Assembly (NCBI GenBank): GCA_032622095.1
Contig: CP136064.1
Coordinates: forward strand, 6,507,512-6,571,511
DNA length: 64,000 nucleotides
Direction of reading: 5' to 3'
Source of the DNA: Siphonodentalium dalli
Lineage: Eukaryota; Mollusca; Scaphopoda; Gadilida; Siphonodentaliidae
Below, one piece after another: positions 44,390 through 56,029 of the stretch. How positions within the stretch are numbered: position 1 is the first letter of the stretch; each line of letters opens with the position of its first letter. The notes under the pieces are model-generated. The model saw only the letters and a list, made by a program, of their open reading frames with translations, did not search any database and had not been told where the DNA came from. The translations under genes and the position numbers were made by a program.

Positions 44390-45526
44390 GGTAGTCGTTG
44401 TAGTCGGAAGGAATATGTGTTTGGTGGTACAGTTTATTGCTGTTCATATACGGCAACACAATTTAATATGAGGATTGTGTTATCAACACAATTGGGCATT
44501 GAACGTCTAGTTTATGTCGTCAGTGCAGAAGACCAAGTTCTGTTATCGTGGACCAAATTGAATGATTGTCACATTGAGCAAAGAGATTAGTCCATCGAAC
44601 TGGTCGCCCCGGTCGTAACACTGTCCGGAGACATGTAGATCAGACTGTGATAAGCTGAGTTCACTGTCGTCGACTTATGATTGAACCTGTTCTCTGGAAC
44701 CTGCTATTCTTGCAGATTATAGTAACCGCAAGTGGTTGTTTTGCTCTGACGAGGAATGTTTATCACACCTTTTCGCATAGCAATTACAGCGATTGTCGTC
44801 ATCTTGATAAGTCACAGGGAAGTGTACTAATCAGCCCGGCTTGGGTATTGTTGTTCACACCTCTGCAGCTACTGTTGTAGGAACCATCATGATTGCCAGG
44901 CGTGGAAATTACAATAGTGAATATCAATACGTAGGCCAAAAATGGCGACGTAAACAATGGGGTAGAGTCCTTATATGTACATGCGAGAGTCTTGTGCTTT
45001 TGAAAACTCACTATATTATAGAAAAATCGAATATAATGTCCAAGGATCCCACAACACCGATTTAACCGCCATCAGCAGGAGAATTCCTGGCACTGTTAGA
45101 ATACTGGATTCCGAGATATTTGGTAGATATTTGGTAATTAATCAGAGCAATAATAAAACATGTCCGTCGGATAGGAACGATAACTCTCCAAGATTAGTTT
45201 AGCCATTCGGCTTTCTCTCGGGCACCAGTGATTACTCCAGGGCTAGTGTCGGGACTATTTTGGTTCAGTAGGTCGGGAGTTGATGCATCGGAAGAACAAT
45301 TATTATGTAGTTGTTTGTTACGTGACAGAAATTTGTGTGTTAGTGCTTTATGTTAAATTGATATCAAGTTTGTCCATGTATACGCTTTTTGCGAACTAAA
45401 AACAGTGTTTTTCTTGAGTGATTTCTTCCTTAGTCTATCGCGTTTACGTATTTTTTTGCGAAGATATCCATTCGTATCGTTGCTAAGTGATTAGCAATAC
45501 ACAATTTGTGAGGTAATGGACGCATA
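44390..45526 (-). other. Probable LINE 5' UTR and flank
   Basis: Non-coding, no target duplication recognised. Short plus-strand frames here are not coding-like. The border between element and flank is not visible. Confidence 0.45.
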
Positions 45527-45560
45527 GATATATATATAGGTACAAGTCTTTATTACGTCG
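45527..45560 (-). mobile_element. Second LINE-like 3' end
   Basis: TA run (45530-45538) followed by CTTTATTAC, i.e. AATAAAG then a TA tail in minus sense, as at 38065-38082. The upstream 3' UTR sequence differs. Might be a separate truncated insertion. Confidence 0.35.
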
Positions 45561-47318
45561 TGAATAAGATACAAGCAGTGTATACAAATGTGGCAATCGA
45601 TGATCCTAGTGTTAGAATAGTCGAGCATCTACGTATTAGAGGCTCGGAAGTGGAATAAGAAAAGCATGATATCTTGGGGAATTGTATTTACTTATATACC
45701 ATTTGGGTGAATACATAAATGAGGTGTTTGGTAATACACATCGGGATTGGTCCCGCTGTTATGGTAATTTCCTATGACCATATTTGGGGAGTCTTCTTCA
45801 TTGTGTGTAGGTCTTGGTAGGGAGTAAGACGTGCGATGTTTCTTTCCTTAAAGAACCGAACACGGATATTCGAGTTTGGGGTATATATGTCCTAGTTATG
45901 TCACATACCTCCCATACCACGGAAGATTTTCGGCTTAGTTGAAAATCTTTAGTTCTATCAGCAGAAGGGACATAATGGGGGTGTATGATATGTTGATCTG
46001 GTTAGCTTGATTGAAGGACAATGATATATACATAGTTATAAGTAACATATAGCATATTGGTAATAGACGTACATATAATAACAATGCATTCAATAATAAA
46101 ATGGTGAAATAAATTATGATGAGAGACAATTCGTTTTTACCATTGCTGTAAATGTTTGCACATATTTATACTTTTAGATATGAAAGTGTTGGGGTCAAGT
46201 TGACCTTTTGGCTGGAGTGTAGCATATTGGTTTGGTGATTTATCTTGTCTGATAAGAACACGTGTGTTTATGAGATGGTGCTCGTGGCATGTTAATTGAT
46301 CTGTTTCGTGACTGGTGAAAGCGACGTTGATATATTTGGCTAATTAATAGTGATGCTTGTATTTCACAGCCTATCGTGTCATAATAGCGTTGCTTTGTTT
46401 CAGACATTTTCGCAGTAACGATATTTGGGGTAGAAATATGCCCCTTATGGAAAATGATGTGGTGAAGTATATAAGTATATATATAATTAAATAAATTTGG
46501 AGCGCGCGTGTTTGACATATATCATATTGACGATAGCCGAACTGATTGGCATTTGCTAGTAGCTTTCAATTTTATTGATATTAGATACGAATGTCGCGTC
46601 CTTTAGTCTTATCGAACCCATGTGTGATGAGTCATATAAGTCTGGCTGTATAGGTGAAGTTGCGTGTGTTTATATGTACAGGGGGGGGGGGGGGGGTATG
46701 CCTTTATATAAATAAAAAATAATATCATTGCATGGTGATCCATATCGGTAGCATTGTATATGAATGGTAATTGTATGTTCCTACTTTGTTGTATTGATAT
46801 ATTTGAACAAAATGTGTTCCTGACGTGATATTTTGTTCCTGGACAAATTATATCGGAAATTTGTATTCCGTTGTCCTATTGGAACAACTTGATGATTGTA
46901 CGCGTGTGGGATTTGGATGAAGAAACTTGATGCTTCTTTATACGTGGGTTCTATACATAGTTTCGCCTTAATGAATAGTAATGGTAGTATGAACTGATGT
47001 TGGACATGTGTTAATTTGAGTTATAGGATCCGATATAGGGCCTATATGAATATGTTATTAATGACAGTTAATCATTGGCAAGTATATTTGACAATAATAT
47101 ATGGGGTAAGGAAGAATATGATAAATATTGCTTAAGGATTGACAATATTTGTGTCGTTTGGGATAAAGTGCACATGGTGAGCCTATTTTGGCACGGTACA
47201 TGTACATGTGTGTAAGCGGCGAGATGATGGGTGAAGTTTGCACGTGAATTTCGTGTTCATGTGTATTGGATTTTTGTTGTTGCACGATATAGATGCGTGT
47301 GGGGTCCGTGTATTGCGC

Positions 47319-47600
47319 GTTACATGTATGTAAGAGTGAGCTTCAGTTAGCTCTGTACATGTATCTGGGATTTTTATGCACGATTGTGCACTCTTTGGGA
47401 CTTTATATGTTGCGAGTTACATGTATGTAATCGTGAGCTTATGCTAGCTCTGTACACGTATCTGGGATTTTTATGCACGATTGTGCTTTCTTTGGCGGCG
47501 TTTATTGCGAGTTACATGTATGTAATAGTGAGCTTTAGTTAGCTATGTACGTGTATCTGGGATTTGTATGCACGATTGTGCACTGTGTGTTCTGAGCTAT
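47319..47600. repeat. Three tandem units of about 96 bp
   Basis: GTTACATGTATGTAA begins at 47319, 47416 and 47511; each unit also has TATCTGGGATTTTTATGCAC and GATTGTGC. Confidence 0.9.
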
Positions 47601-47880
47601 ACATGTTAAGTTAACTGGGCCTTGATTGGCCGTTAACATGTACGTTGTATTAGGAGATTTTCTTGTGGAGGGCGTTCGGGTGTCATGGGAATTGGATGGG
47701 AATGGTATATGAGGATTTGATGGGTAACTGTGTACACACGTTTGTCGTGTGTTATAGGCTACATGTTAAGGTAATAAGGCCTTGATTGGTCGTTAACATG
47801 TACGTTATATTTGGAGATTTTCTTGTGGAAGGGCGTTTGGGTGTCATGGGAAATGGATTGGAACTGTATCTCACTAGATA
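47601..47880. repeat. Direct duplication of about 160 bp
   Basis: TACATGTTAAG, GGCCTTGATTGG, GTTAACATGTACGTT, GGAGATTTTCTTGTGGA and GGTGTCATGGGAA occur in the same order from about 47600 and 47760. Confidence 0.85.
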
Positions 47881-48434
47881 TGTGGTGTGTGGGGAGGGGT
47901 GTGGTGTGCGTACTAAACCGTTATGGAATGTTCACCTATCGGTGTTCTTGTCATACTAATTGGTTTGTGTGGGTCGCTTGAGTTTGACTTTATGATACAC
48001 TTGTGAGGTCGTGAACCTTGGTTAATTATTTCATCTAAATAGGGTTATTTGAGTTTAATGAATAATTATGGATAATTTTGGTTATGTTATGAGGCATATA
48101 AATCTGCTGGATAATGTTTGTTTATGTTATTAGTTTATGTTGAAAGATTCCTATTTATTGATATGATACCTGTGTAACATATTTTTATTGTATTTATTTT
48201 TGTTGTTTGACGGAAGCAAGTTTTATCCATGTGTGCACTGTGCACGGTACACACTGGACTTGCTAGTATTGAGTTATAATCTGATTATTAAATGATGTTT
48301 AGTGTGTTAATTTATAATTGGTCATTATGTGTAGATGTCTCGAAGAGATATTGCTTGAGAGCGGGTGAAATAAAATTTTGTGGGGGAAGGGGGTGTGGTG
48401 GCGGGGGAGTCTAATGGTGACTTTCATATTAGGA

Positions 48435-48940
48435 TTGGGAAATACTGAATATCGGGGTGGTGCATACCGTGGTTAATATTCCACACGCCATATAATAAAA
48501 GGCGTTTAGTGGCAGTTTAAAATAGGGTGTCATGACCTCAAATAAGGTCGGACAAATGTCCGTAAAATGAGGTAGGGATTTGGGAAAGTATTGTTGCTGG
48601 GAGATATGCCGTGGTGTATGTACCAATCGCTCTTTAATAAAGAGCGTTTGTGGCGGTATTTATGGTTTCATGGCCTCAAATAAGGTCGGACAACTGTCCG
48701 TAAAATGAGGTAGGGATTGGGGAATGGGTTGTTGACGGGAGATATGCCGTGGTTTATTTACCAATCGCTCTATAATAAAGAGCGTTTGTGACGGTATTTA
48801 TGGTTTCATGGCCTCAAATAAGGTCGGACAACTGTCCGTAAAATGAGGTAGGGATTGGGGAATGGGTTGTTGACGGGAGAAATGCCGTGGCTTATGTACC
48901 AATCGCTCTATAATAAAGAGCGTTTTTGTGGCGGGTTTTT
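48435..48940. repeat. 138-bp tandem array with two hairpins per unit
   Basis: AATAAGGTCGGACAA recurs at 48541, 48679 and 48817 (exactly 138 bp apart). Each unit has CGGACA/TGTCCG within CCTCA...TGAGG, and a second stem with an AATAAA-containing loop: CGCTC/GAGCG at 48628-48646, 48766-48784 and 48904-48922. In the first unit this stem is ACGCC/GGCGT (48485-48505), a paired change. Confidence 0.9.
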
Positions 48941-49440
48941 AGGGGTCTTTTTTGTTTTGATATATTAAAGTTGTGTCTTATTATTGGTGATAGAGATGAT
49001 ATATGCATATGATGCACTTCGCGTATAATTGTGTTTAATATATTAAGCACATGATTGCGCTTAATATATAAAGAGCGCTATTGTAGCAGTAGGTTCGTGG
49101 GATATTTGACATGTTTGCATGGGGGGGGGGGCTGCGCGTTATGAGATATGTGACTAATGATTATGTTGTGGCAATAATAGGGTGAGTATGTGATTATTAG
49201 CACGTTAGGTGCATAGAAAGTGTTTTCATGGGTGGTTGAGAGTGTTCAATGTATGTAGTTAACTGGTGCGCATTGTATGATTGTGTACTTGTGTCTGACA
49301 TTTTTGCAGTCTCGTTTTGGGCATAATTCGTCGCTTATGAATTGATTTCTAATGAAATCATAATTTCGCGATTATCGGCGTAAGGGAGGGGGTGCGGTAA
49401 TGCTTTAGCGAATGGTTGGTGAGACGCAGTGATTTGAGGT

Positions 49441-50759
49441 AGGTGTATAATCATACCGTTATTGTTATGCTATTATTCGAACATTGCGAGTAAAGGTATC
49501 GTGTGTCGTGCCTTAGCACAATCAGTATATATATATTTACACGATCAATTTGTCATACATCTGACTGGCTTAAAGTATATGCGCTCGTATTGCATTGTCC
49601 TAATACTCATGAGAACGAGTTTTGTTATCATGAAGATGAGTACTCTATACTCTACAATTATTAAATATGTCAATGTGATATGTGAGTAGACACTATGACT
49701 TAGTGTATACATATAATATGATCGTACGTGACACGTAATGGAGCAACCACCAAGTTGATCATTAAATTATAGGATGTTACGTACAAGGTACTACATGTGC
49801 TAGACCACTCGGAGAAATGTCTGTGTCATCAAACTAAAATACCATGTTACAACTTGGATTGATATATTCGTAATCGTATATATATTCACGGAATATCAAT
49901 TTATCCCAGCACTTTCAACGCATTGGAGGTACCCTCGCGGGGTCTAAATAAGCATACGTTGTACATGCAGTGCGGAATAAGAGTACAGGGTGGATAATTC
50001 TGCCAATGTCGATACGAGTATACGGGGCGACACGGTAGCAATTCCCAACATAGCATAGTCAGCCTGGGAAGCTCTATTATGTCAATCATATAAATGTCCC
50101 AAATTCAGAAATGTTTTGTCGAAAATAGGTTTTACCAAACAGCAACATCATTTCTTGATCTGAGTAATTAATCCATTCTTATTGGCCTTTTGTATATATA
50201 TGTAGTATGCCTGATAATCCCACAGTTTAAATAAACATACGGACACAAACGCACACTATATAGGGCAGCACAATAAAAACATAATTAAGCATACATGTAT
50301 AAGAGTACAGGGTGGACATAGAAGCATATATGTATGTACGCTTATTTAGATCTCCAAGAGTAGTTGGGTGAGCGTACTTGGCAGAACGGCGCATACCCAT
50401 GTTACGTGTATTTGGTGGAACACTCTGTTACATGTAGCAAGCATACATACGGACAAACTTCCGGGAATATCAGCAACTCTGAAACGCACTGTGAAATTAA
50501 GAAATAGCCATGAATTAATAGGAGCAACTAACAGATTTGTGGACTGTTATCACATTGCATGTCGCAAGCATACGGACGCACCTGCCACTATATCAATACG
50601 CACGCTTGTTACGAAAGATAATTATACACAAAATCGCATGCATTTCTTATACGGTACTGTCGTCAGTTTATCGGGCAATTGTGATGTCACAAGGATGGCA
50701 CGATCAGTCAAATTCCCTTAGGGTTATACTTCTCTGATCGCAGAAGTCTCATAACATAG
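49441..50759. other. Non-coding stretch with old repeat copies
   Basis: AAGAGTACAGGGTGGA near 49980 and 50295 resembles the interior of the MITE at 61741-62155. Bases about 50440-50740 are an older copy of the duplicated segment at 51.7-52.0 kb (GTCGCAAGCATACGGACGCA). No exon supported. Confidence 0.45.
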
Positions 50760-50770
50760 TGACAGGTAAC

Positions 50771-50838
50771 TTTGTTTGATTGGGGGTTTAACGTCGTTTC
50801 AGCCGGTAGGCCATATCACGACTATGTCATTTCCCACT
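50771..50838 (-). mobile_element. 5'-truncated SINE 3' end with 11-bp target duplication
   Basis: Flanked by identical TGACAGGTAAC (50760-50770 and 50839-50849). In minus sense it reads GATATGGCCTACCGGCTGAA, GACGTTAAACCCCC, AATCAAACAAA, matching the 3' domain of the SINE at 16701-16989. Confidence 0.85.
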
Positions 50839-50989
50839 TGACAGGTAACACACATATGCGGTTCTGTGTTTATCTCACACTGAACTGATATAATTATGAT
50901 ATATGATTTGCTCTACATCCCTGACAGAAAGGTGAGTGGTTCAATGGAAGCGGGAAATTTCAAGTTGGAAACTCATAGATTTAACCCCA

Positions 50990-53410
50990 CGAACTGACAC
51001 GAATGGAAAATTTAAGCATTTTATAGTGACAACCGTAAGGCTGTATATTAAAAAAAATTTTTTTTTACACTGCGCTACTGCCTCAATAAAGAACTGTCAG
51101 ATCTATATGCAATATGCGTTCATTGCGTTGATCAAGGTCGTTAAACTATATGGACGAATCTTCCGGAATATCGATATATCCATCCAACCACGATACATAG
51201 ATTTAACAACAGAAAATGGTAGTAAGGCTGTGTTATAAAACTTGTTTCCTTTAAAATATCGCATGCTTTCAAATTGCTGTGCATAACATATAACATCTAC
51301 CTGGAAGGGGGGATTGGCTGGAATCCTTCAGTTGCGTAAGTGTTTGCTTTGATAATATAATTGAACCTATTAATAATTGCTTTTTGTTGTCATGGTTCAG
51401 GAATTTTAGATAGTGGTACGTGCAGGTCAGAAATACTGAACTTTGATGTCCAGTAAATAGTTTTTTTGGAATTTTATTTTGCTCCATCACACGCATTTGA
51501 CTCCATCACACGCCTGTGATATTGCTAATCAGGTTTTAAAATGGCAACTGATATTCGGACACCTCTGTGTATTCCTTCCCATTTCTAAATCCTCTAGATT
51601 ATCACCGACCTCACTAACACATAAACATGCCAGAACCTGGCCGCATGCGTGTGACATGACATAAACACTGAATGATTAATAGTGTGATTAGTATAACATT
51701 TGCATACATATTTATATAACATGTATATATTTGTCACCGATATATATGCTCTCCTAAATTAACAATAAATAAACTTATTGTGAAACTAAGAACTTGCCAC
51801 GATTGAACTAAGTGCCAGTAATAAAAATTAAGACTATTTTCGTTGTGTATGTCACAAGCATATGGGCGCACGCTTGGTACGAGATAATATACATAACAAT
51901 AATAATGCATTCCGGTTGTCAGTTTTATCGCACGATTGTAATGGCGTGATTGAAGATTTTTGATCGGGGTCTCGATCATACCAGGTAGCGACGAGAATAC
52001 TGTAACGGTATCCAATTACTGGCTATGTCACAACCGTAAGGCTGTATTTTTTAAAACTGTCTTTACAATTCGTTCCGGCACTTATCATGTTACACTGCGC
52101 TACTGCATCAATAACGGACTGTACGATAAATATGTAAGATGCGTTGATCAAGGTCGTTAAACTATATGGACGAATCATATATATATCCGATATATATATC
52201 CAAACCATGATACATGGGTTTAACACAAAATGGTAAATTTAAGCATTTTACTAACAATATTTGTATGTCAAAACCGTAAGGCTGTATTACAAAACTTGTC
52301 TCCTTTAAAATATCGCATGGTTTCAAATTGATGTGCATAACATATAACATCTACCTGGAAGGGGGGTTGACTGGAATCCTTCAGTGGCGTATATTCTTTC
52401 TTTGATAATCTAATTGAACCTATTAATAATTGCTTTTTGTTGCCATGGTTGTTACGCCGGCCTTTGAAGTAACTGACCACTTTTGGAATTAGGTCTCCAC
52501 TTTTGAAGTAAAAAACGCCAGCTTTTGAAGTACCTCACCACTTTTGTAATAAAATCGCCAGCTTTTGAAGGAAAGTGAGGTCCCCGCGTTTTTTACTTCA
52601 AAAGTGGAGAACTAATTCAAAAGTGGTCATTACTTCAAAAGCTGGCGTAATACATGGTTCAGGAATTTAATTAGTGGTACATGTAGGTTAGAACAAATTT
52701 ATAGTAAATATTTGTATAACGTTATCCACTCTGAAGAGGCTCAAAATGGATACATGTATATAAATGTACCAGAAATAAATATTAATTTAATTTACTTGCT
52801 CTTTTCAATTAACTTTCCACATCAAAATGAGAATCACTCACTTTTGATACATATTATATTGGTGAATTCGATGTCTGAAACCTTTGTCTAAATTCACTCG
52901 AGAATGTAATATGAGGCACACATTCTCAATTTGTTATACTCAACTTTGATGTCCAGTAAATAGTTTATTTGGAAATTTTATTTCGCTCGATCACACGCAT
53001 GTGATATTGCTAATCAAATTTTAAAAGGGCAACTGATATTCGGGCATCTCTGTGTATGCCTTCCCATTTCTAAATCCTCACTAACACTTAAAACTTGAAA
53101 ATGTCACAACCTGGCCGCATGCGTGTGAGATGGCATAAACACTTTATGATTAATATTTATATAACATCTATGTATTTGTCATTTGTATATATACTCTCCT
53201 AAATTGAGGTTAACAATAAACTAATTGTGAAATTAAGAACTAAGTACCAGTAACAAATTAAGACTATTGTCATTGTGTATGTCACAAGCATATGGGCGCA
53301 TGCATGGTATGAGATAATATACATAACAATAATAATGCATGTTTGTATTCCGGTTGTCAGTTTATCGCACGATTGTAATTGCGTGATTGAAAGATTTTGG
53401 ATCCGGGACT
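50990..53410. repeat. Segmental tandem duplication, two copies of about 1-1.3 kb
   Basis: GCATAACATATAACATCTAC is at 51281 and 52334 (1053 bp apart); TGATCAAGGTCGTTAAACTA near 51129 and 52146; CACAAGCATATGGGCGCA near 51853 and 53282. Copy B carries a foldback insertion and further small insertions. No coding content supported. Confidence 0.85.
52450..52655. mobile_element. Foldback MITE with internal CACTTTTGAAGTA units
   Basis: Ends GTTACGCCGGCC and, reversed, GTATTACGCCAGC. Flanked by ATGGTT (or CATGGTT) on both sides. The corresponding site in duplication copy A (about 51392-51398, CATGGTTCAGG) is empty. Both arms contain repeated CACTTTTGAAGTA words. Confidence 0.85.
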
Positions 53411-54535
53411 TGGCTAGAATATCTATCATTTAGACTGGCCTCAATCTTTGCAAGATAAATTTCCAACTGACACCCCCGACGGTTGGAAAATGTCCAACTG
53501 ATGTCTAAAGTCAGAAAATATTTTTTTCTTAACTTAATAAGCAGTTTTTGACTGGCCACAGGGGAGGGACCTCTACTCTTTTCTACACACACACTGCACG
53601 CAGCCAAAGTAGAGATCCGTGACAATAAATTTCCAACTGATAGCAATTTCATTAAAACAAAATGATCAAAAGTATGAAATATACAAATGTTGTTCTAAAA
53701 AAATTTGCCATTAATAAATTGTTGGAAAATAAAAACTACAAGAACAATTGCAACCTACTGCTCCATCACACATAAATTTTCCAACTATTGAAAAAGTTGA
53801 CCTGAGTTGGGGTCACCCCCCCCCCACCATCGCCATGTCCCTGCTTGACCTATCAAATGTCCTTCCGTTATGACAGGAGTGTCAACTTTTTCACCAGTAA
53901 TATACATGAGCGGTTGTATTTGTGATAAGATAGAACACCATCTCCCAAGCCCCACCCCATCATGTCAACATTTGTATAAGATGTGTGTTGCCTAACACTG
54001 CCTTAAATATCAATGAAATCGCAAAATTTGTATTTAAAAACACATATACTTAACCACAAAACTGGAAATTTTAATAATTTTTGTGATATTATTTGTCTTG
54101 GGATAAGTTCCATATATGCTTAAACTTAAAAGACACTATACACCACCAGTAGTTTTACAGGACAAAACAATGTTATACAAATGTACCGCTATGCAGCGAG
54201 CATATGGACAAACTTCTCAACACACTCTGTATTCTGGAACATGACAAACATAGCAAGAAATTACCAGGTACAACTACTTTTAAAAATGACACCACCGGGC
54301 ATGTCATTCTAATAATAAAATAACCCACTGTGATATTATGGTTGTTGGTGAATTTGGATCTAGTTAAAAATATTATGTTCAAATAGTTGGCATCAATATT
54401 TTATTAATCAGAAGGCAATTACATCATGGTGGAGTCTTCAGGTCTTCTTTGGTTACCAGTACACTCTTTGTTAGACATACGCCTTCACGTGTAACGTATG
54501 GTGCTTTCCAAACATACATGTATATAAGATTGGTC
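53411..54535. other. Non-coding stretch, short local repeats only
   Basis: TTTCCAACTGA recurs near 53460, 53492 and 53630. A minus-strand frame of 96 codons has no ATG or splice support. Confidence 0.4.
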
Positions 54536-54539
54536 TATC

Positions 54540-55300
54540 CCATATAAAAATGTACCTGGGTAAATCCACCCAGGTTTTTTGGGCCGAAACCCAGGTAAAT
54601 CTATCTACCAAGATATCCACCAACCATCAAGACCCCCTGAAACCTGGGTTTTACCATGATTTACCCACCTGAAACTGGACAAAAAACCCTGGTATGGATA
54701 AACCTGGGTGTATTTACCCAGGTGACCACACACAGGTGTACCCTACCTGGGTGTTTCCCACCCAGGTGTACCCTGGTGTTTCCTACCTGGGTGTTTCCCC
54801 CACCCAGTTGTACCATGGTGTTATTCACCCAGGTGTTTCCCCCACCCAGGTGTACCATGGTGTTATTCACACAGGTGTACCCTGATGTTTCCTACCTGGG
54901 TGTTTCCCACCCAGGTGTACCTTGGTGTTATTCACCCAGGTGAACCCTGATGTTTCCTACCTGGGTGTTCCCCACCCAGGTGTACCTTGATGTTTCCAAC
55001 CCAGATGTACCTTGGTGTTTTCTTACGCCGGTGTACCTTGGTGTTTTCTTACCCAGGTGGATTTCCCACTGAGATGCACCTGGTTAGAAAAAACCAAGGT
55101 ACACCCAGGTAAGGAAACACCAAGGTACACCTGGGCAGGAAAACACCAAGGTACACCTGGGTAAGAAAACACCAAGGTACACCTGGGTAAGAAAACACCA
55201 AGGTAAAACTGGGTGGGAAACACCAAGGTACACATGGGTAGGAAACACCAAGGAACACCTGGGTGAATAACACCAAGGTACACCTGGGTGGGGATCCAAA
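54540..55300. repeat. ACCTGGGT/ACCCAGGT palindromic minisatellite
   Basis: Plus-oriented units (CCCACCCAGGTGTACC, CTGGTGTTTCCTACC) from 54540 to about 55060 turn into the inverted orientation (GGTACACCTGGGTAAGAAAA) from about 55080 to 55300, so the whole array is a large foldback. Open frames of VFPTQVYLGV type are artefacts. Confidence 0.9.
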
Positions 55301-56029
55301 GTGAAATGATGAGGATGGCAATGAAGTAGATTTGGATGGGATGCAGGGGTATTGTTATCAATGGAGTTGTTTTAGTATAATAGAACATTAAGGAAACTGA
55401 TTGTGCAGCAATACAAGTTTATTCAAGGACAACAAACTAACTAAAAGATAAAATACATGTATAGAAACACATGTAATACATAAATATATAAACTCATTAA
55501 ACTGCATGGGTTAAAACTTACTGACAACAAGAGTTGGGTTAAATTTTTGATTAAAAAACACTTGCAAATTCCCTCTGCATACATGTATATGGTATGTTAG
55601 GCAAGTTACATGTACATGTAGTTGCAATGTATACCGGTACATGACATACCGGTGGACACAAAAATCATTATTTTAGTTCCAATGTCATTTACCAGTATAC
55701 ATGTACATGTTTTACCTTGCAACTACATCTACAGTGAGGTAGTTTTGTCTCATTTAAACTTTCTAAATGGGTTTCTCCCTTTGAATGACATAAACTAATG
55801 TGAGTATACACATGAGCTGTGATGTGAAATACACATCAAAAAATTATTTTTTAGTCTAAGGACATGTTTCCTGTCATTATCTCACTGCTTACAAATATAT
55901 ATTTGTAATAGTGTGCTGTAATGCTCCAGAAATAGTCATATTTTGTCCTGGTTCATAAGAACACTTTATTTCTTAGTGTTAGAAGGACATGTTTTCTATT
56001 ATTATTTGACTCATAAACCCCCAAATGTA
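55301..56029. other. Non-coding stretch, nothing recognised
   Basis: ACATGTA-rich sequence without supported genes. Confidence 0.4.

Larger units (their letters stand above)
45900..49440. other. Strand-skewed, G/T-rich non-coding domain
   Basis: About 3.5 kb where the plus strand is rich in G and T and poor in C; in 47641-47700 I count 24 G against 5 C. It contains several G runs (46681-46696, 49121-49130) and three tandem arrays listed separately. No coding exon on either strand. Confidence 0.7.

Noticed and set aside
44390-46000. Search for the LINE 5' end and target duplication
   Set aside because: No match to the sequence next to the TA tail (CATTTAGAGCG) was convincing; ATTAGAGGCTC at 45636 is too different.
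45527-49440. Idea that the skewed domain is the 5' UTR of the minus-strand LINE
   Set aside because: A second LINE-like 3' end at 45527 separates them, and no junction supports continuity.
53362-53652. 96-codon minus-strand frame
   Set aside because: No ATG start, no splice support, overlaps the duplicated segment edge.
54656-55388. Open frames on both strands of the ACCTGGGT array
   Set aside because: Repeat artefact; both strands are equally open.
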